14,778 nt of DNA from a bacterium (GTDB taxonomy: Bacteria; Bdellovibrionota; FAC87; UBA2466), in NCBI GenBank assembly GCA_022842225.1, contig JALHPX010000015.1, positions 435-15,212 on the forward strand. The letters are read 5' to 3'. Under the pieces are notes generated by a model, which worked only from the letters and a program-made list of their open reading frames with translations, did not search any database and had not been told where the DNA came from. A program made the translations under genes and the position numbers. How positions within the stretch are numbered: position 1 is the first letter of the stretch; each line of letters begins with the position of its first letter. Below are positions 14,654 through 14,778 of this stretch, piece after piece.

Positions 14654-14778
14654 ATGAAGAAGATGAAAACGACTTTGCTGGCGCTTTGCCTCTCGACGAT
14701 TCTCTCCGGCTGCTTGCCGTTTGGAGAGAAAGACGCGAAACCGCGGCTGGTATTGTTCTTTGGAGTGGATGTAAGTGG
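14654..14778 (+). CDS. Lipoprotein, possibly with a VWA-type domain (partial, truncated by window edge)
   Basis: Only the first 42 residues are visible. They contain a lipoprotein signal, MKKMKTTLLALCLSTILSGC, with lipobox LSGC and Cys20; Leu at +2 suggests outer-membrane sorting. A short linker leads into LVLFFGVDVSG. A hydrophobic strand followed by D-x-S-G is how von Willebrand factor A domains begin, with the metal-binding D-x-S-x-S motif (here Asp39, Ser41). The next residue, cut off by the edge, would decide this. TTGGAG lies 5 bases before the ATG. Probably in an operon with the membrane protein 11 bases upstream. The lipoprotein call is firm; the VWA call is inference from four residues. 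Confidence 0.75.
   Translation, partial: MKKMKTTLLALCLSTILSGCLPFGEKDAKPRLVLFFGVDVS

Noticed and set aside
1..14778. Alternative genetic code with TGA as sense
   Set aside because: fcl and pyrF end in TGA at the expected family length, and the other genes contain no internal TGA.

Overview
The window looks like an ordinary chromosomal stretch of a Gram-negative bacterium of intermediate GC content. The evidence is a Wzt-type polysaccharide-export ATPase, GDP-L-fucose synthesis, and two proteins with lipoprotein signal sequences whose +2 residues are not Asp (usually outer-membrane sorted). The gene mix, with long tandem-repeat lipoproteins and orphan propeller proteins, would suit Bdellovibrionota or another delta-proteobacterium-like lineage. 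That is an impression, because no rRNA or other phylogenetic marker is present. No tRNA, rRNA, CRISPR array, insertion sequence or phage gene was seen. No gene-free stretch exceeds 300 bases; the longest is about 220 bases (7682-7901).

Left part (1-3523): a partial, leftward ABC transporter ATPase for O-antigen or other surface polysaccharide export starts at 1131. It diverges from a rightward, tightly packed trio: GDP-L-fucose synthase (fcl), a DUF423 membrane protein and an EamA/DMT-family exporter. The ATPase and the fucose synthase point to surface glycan assembly. The divergent gap holds a perfect 7-bp inverted repeat overlapping a plausible promoter of the ATPase.

Middle (3480-7681): a leftward bcp-pyrF pair (thiol peroxidase and orotidine-5'-phosphate decarboxylase), translationally coupled, runs tail-to-tail into the EamA gene with a 44-base overlap. 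Divergent from bcp is a membrane fatty-acid desaturase (GTG start, strong ribosome site), followed 20 bases later by a HAD-family phosphatase. A family 2 glycosyltransferase follows.

Right part (7902-14778): this is the accessory-looking half, all rightward and all apparently envelope or exported. It holds a 1201-residue lipoprotein with nine tandem Ig/cadherin-like repeats, five of them at an exact 93-residue period, and a delta-60-like C-terminal part. Next is an exported TolB-like beta-propeller protein whose reading frame is split by a single in-frame TGA, then a polytopic membrane protein of unknown family. The window ends in the start of a lipoprotein that reads into what looks like a VWA-type MIDAS motif. 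The interrupted propeller gene and the uncharacterised membrane-protein/lipoprotein pair are the points most worth checking. I see no convincing complete novel system.
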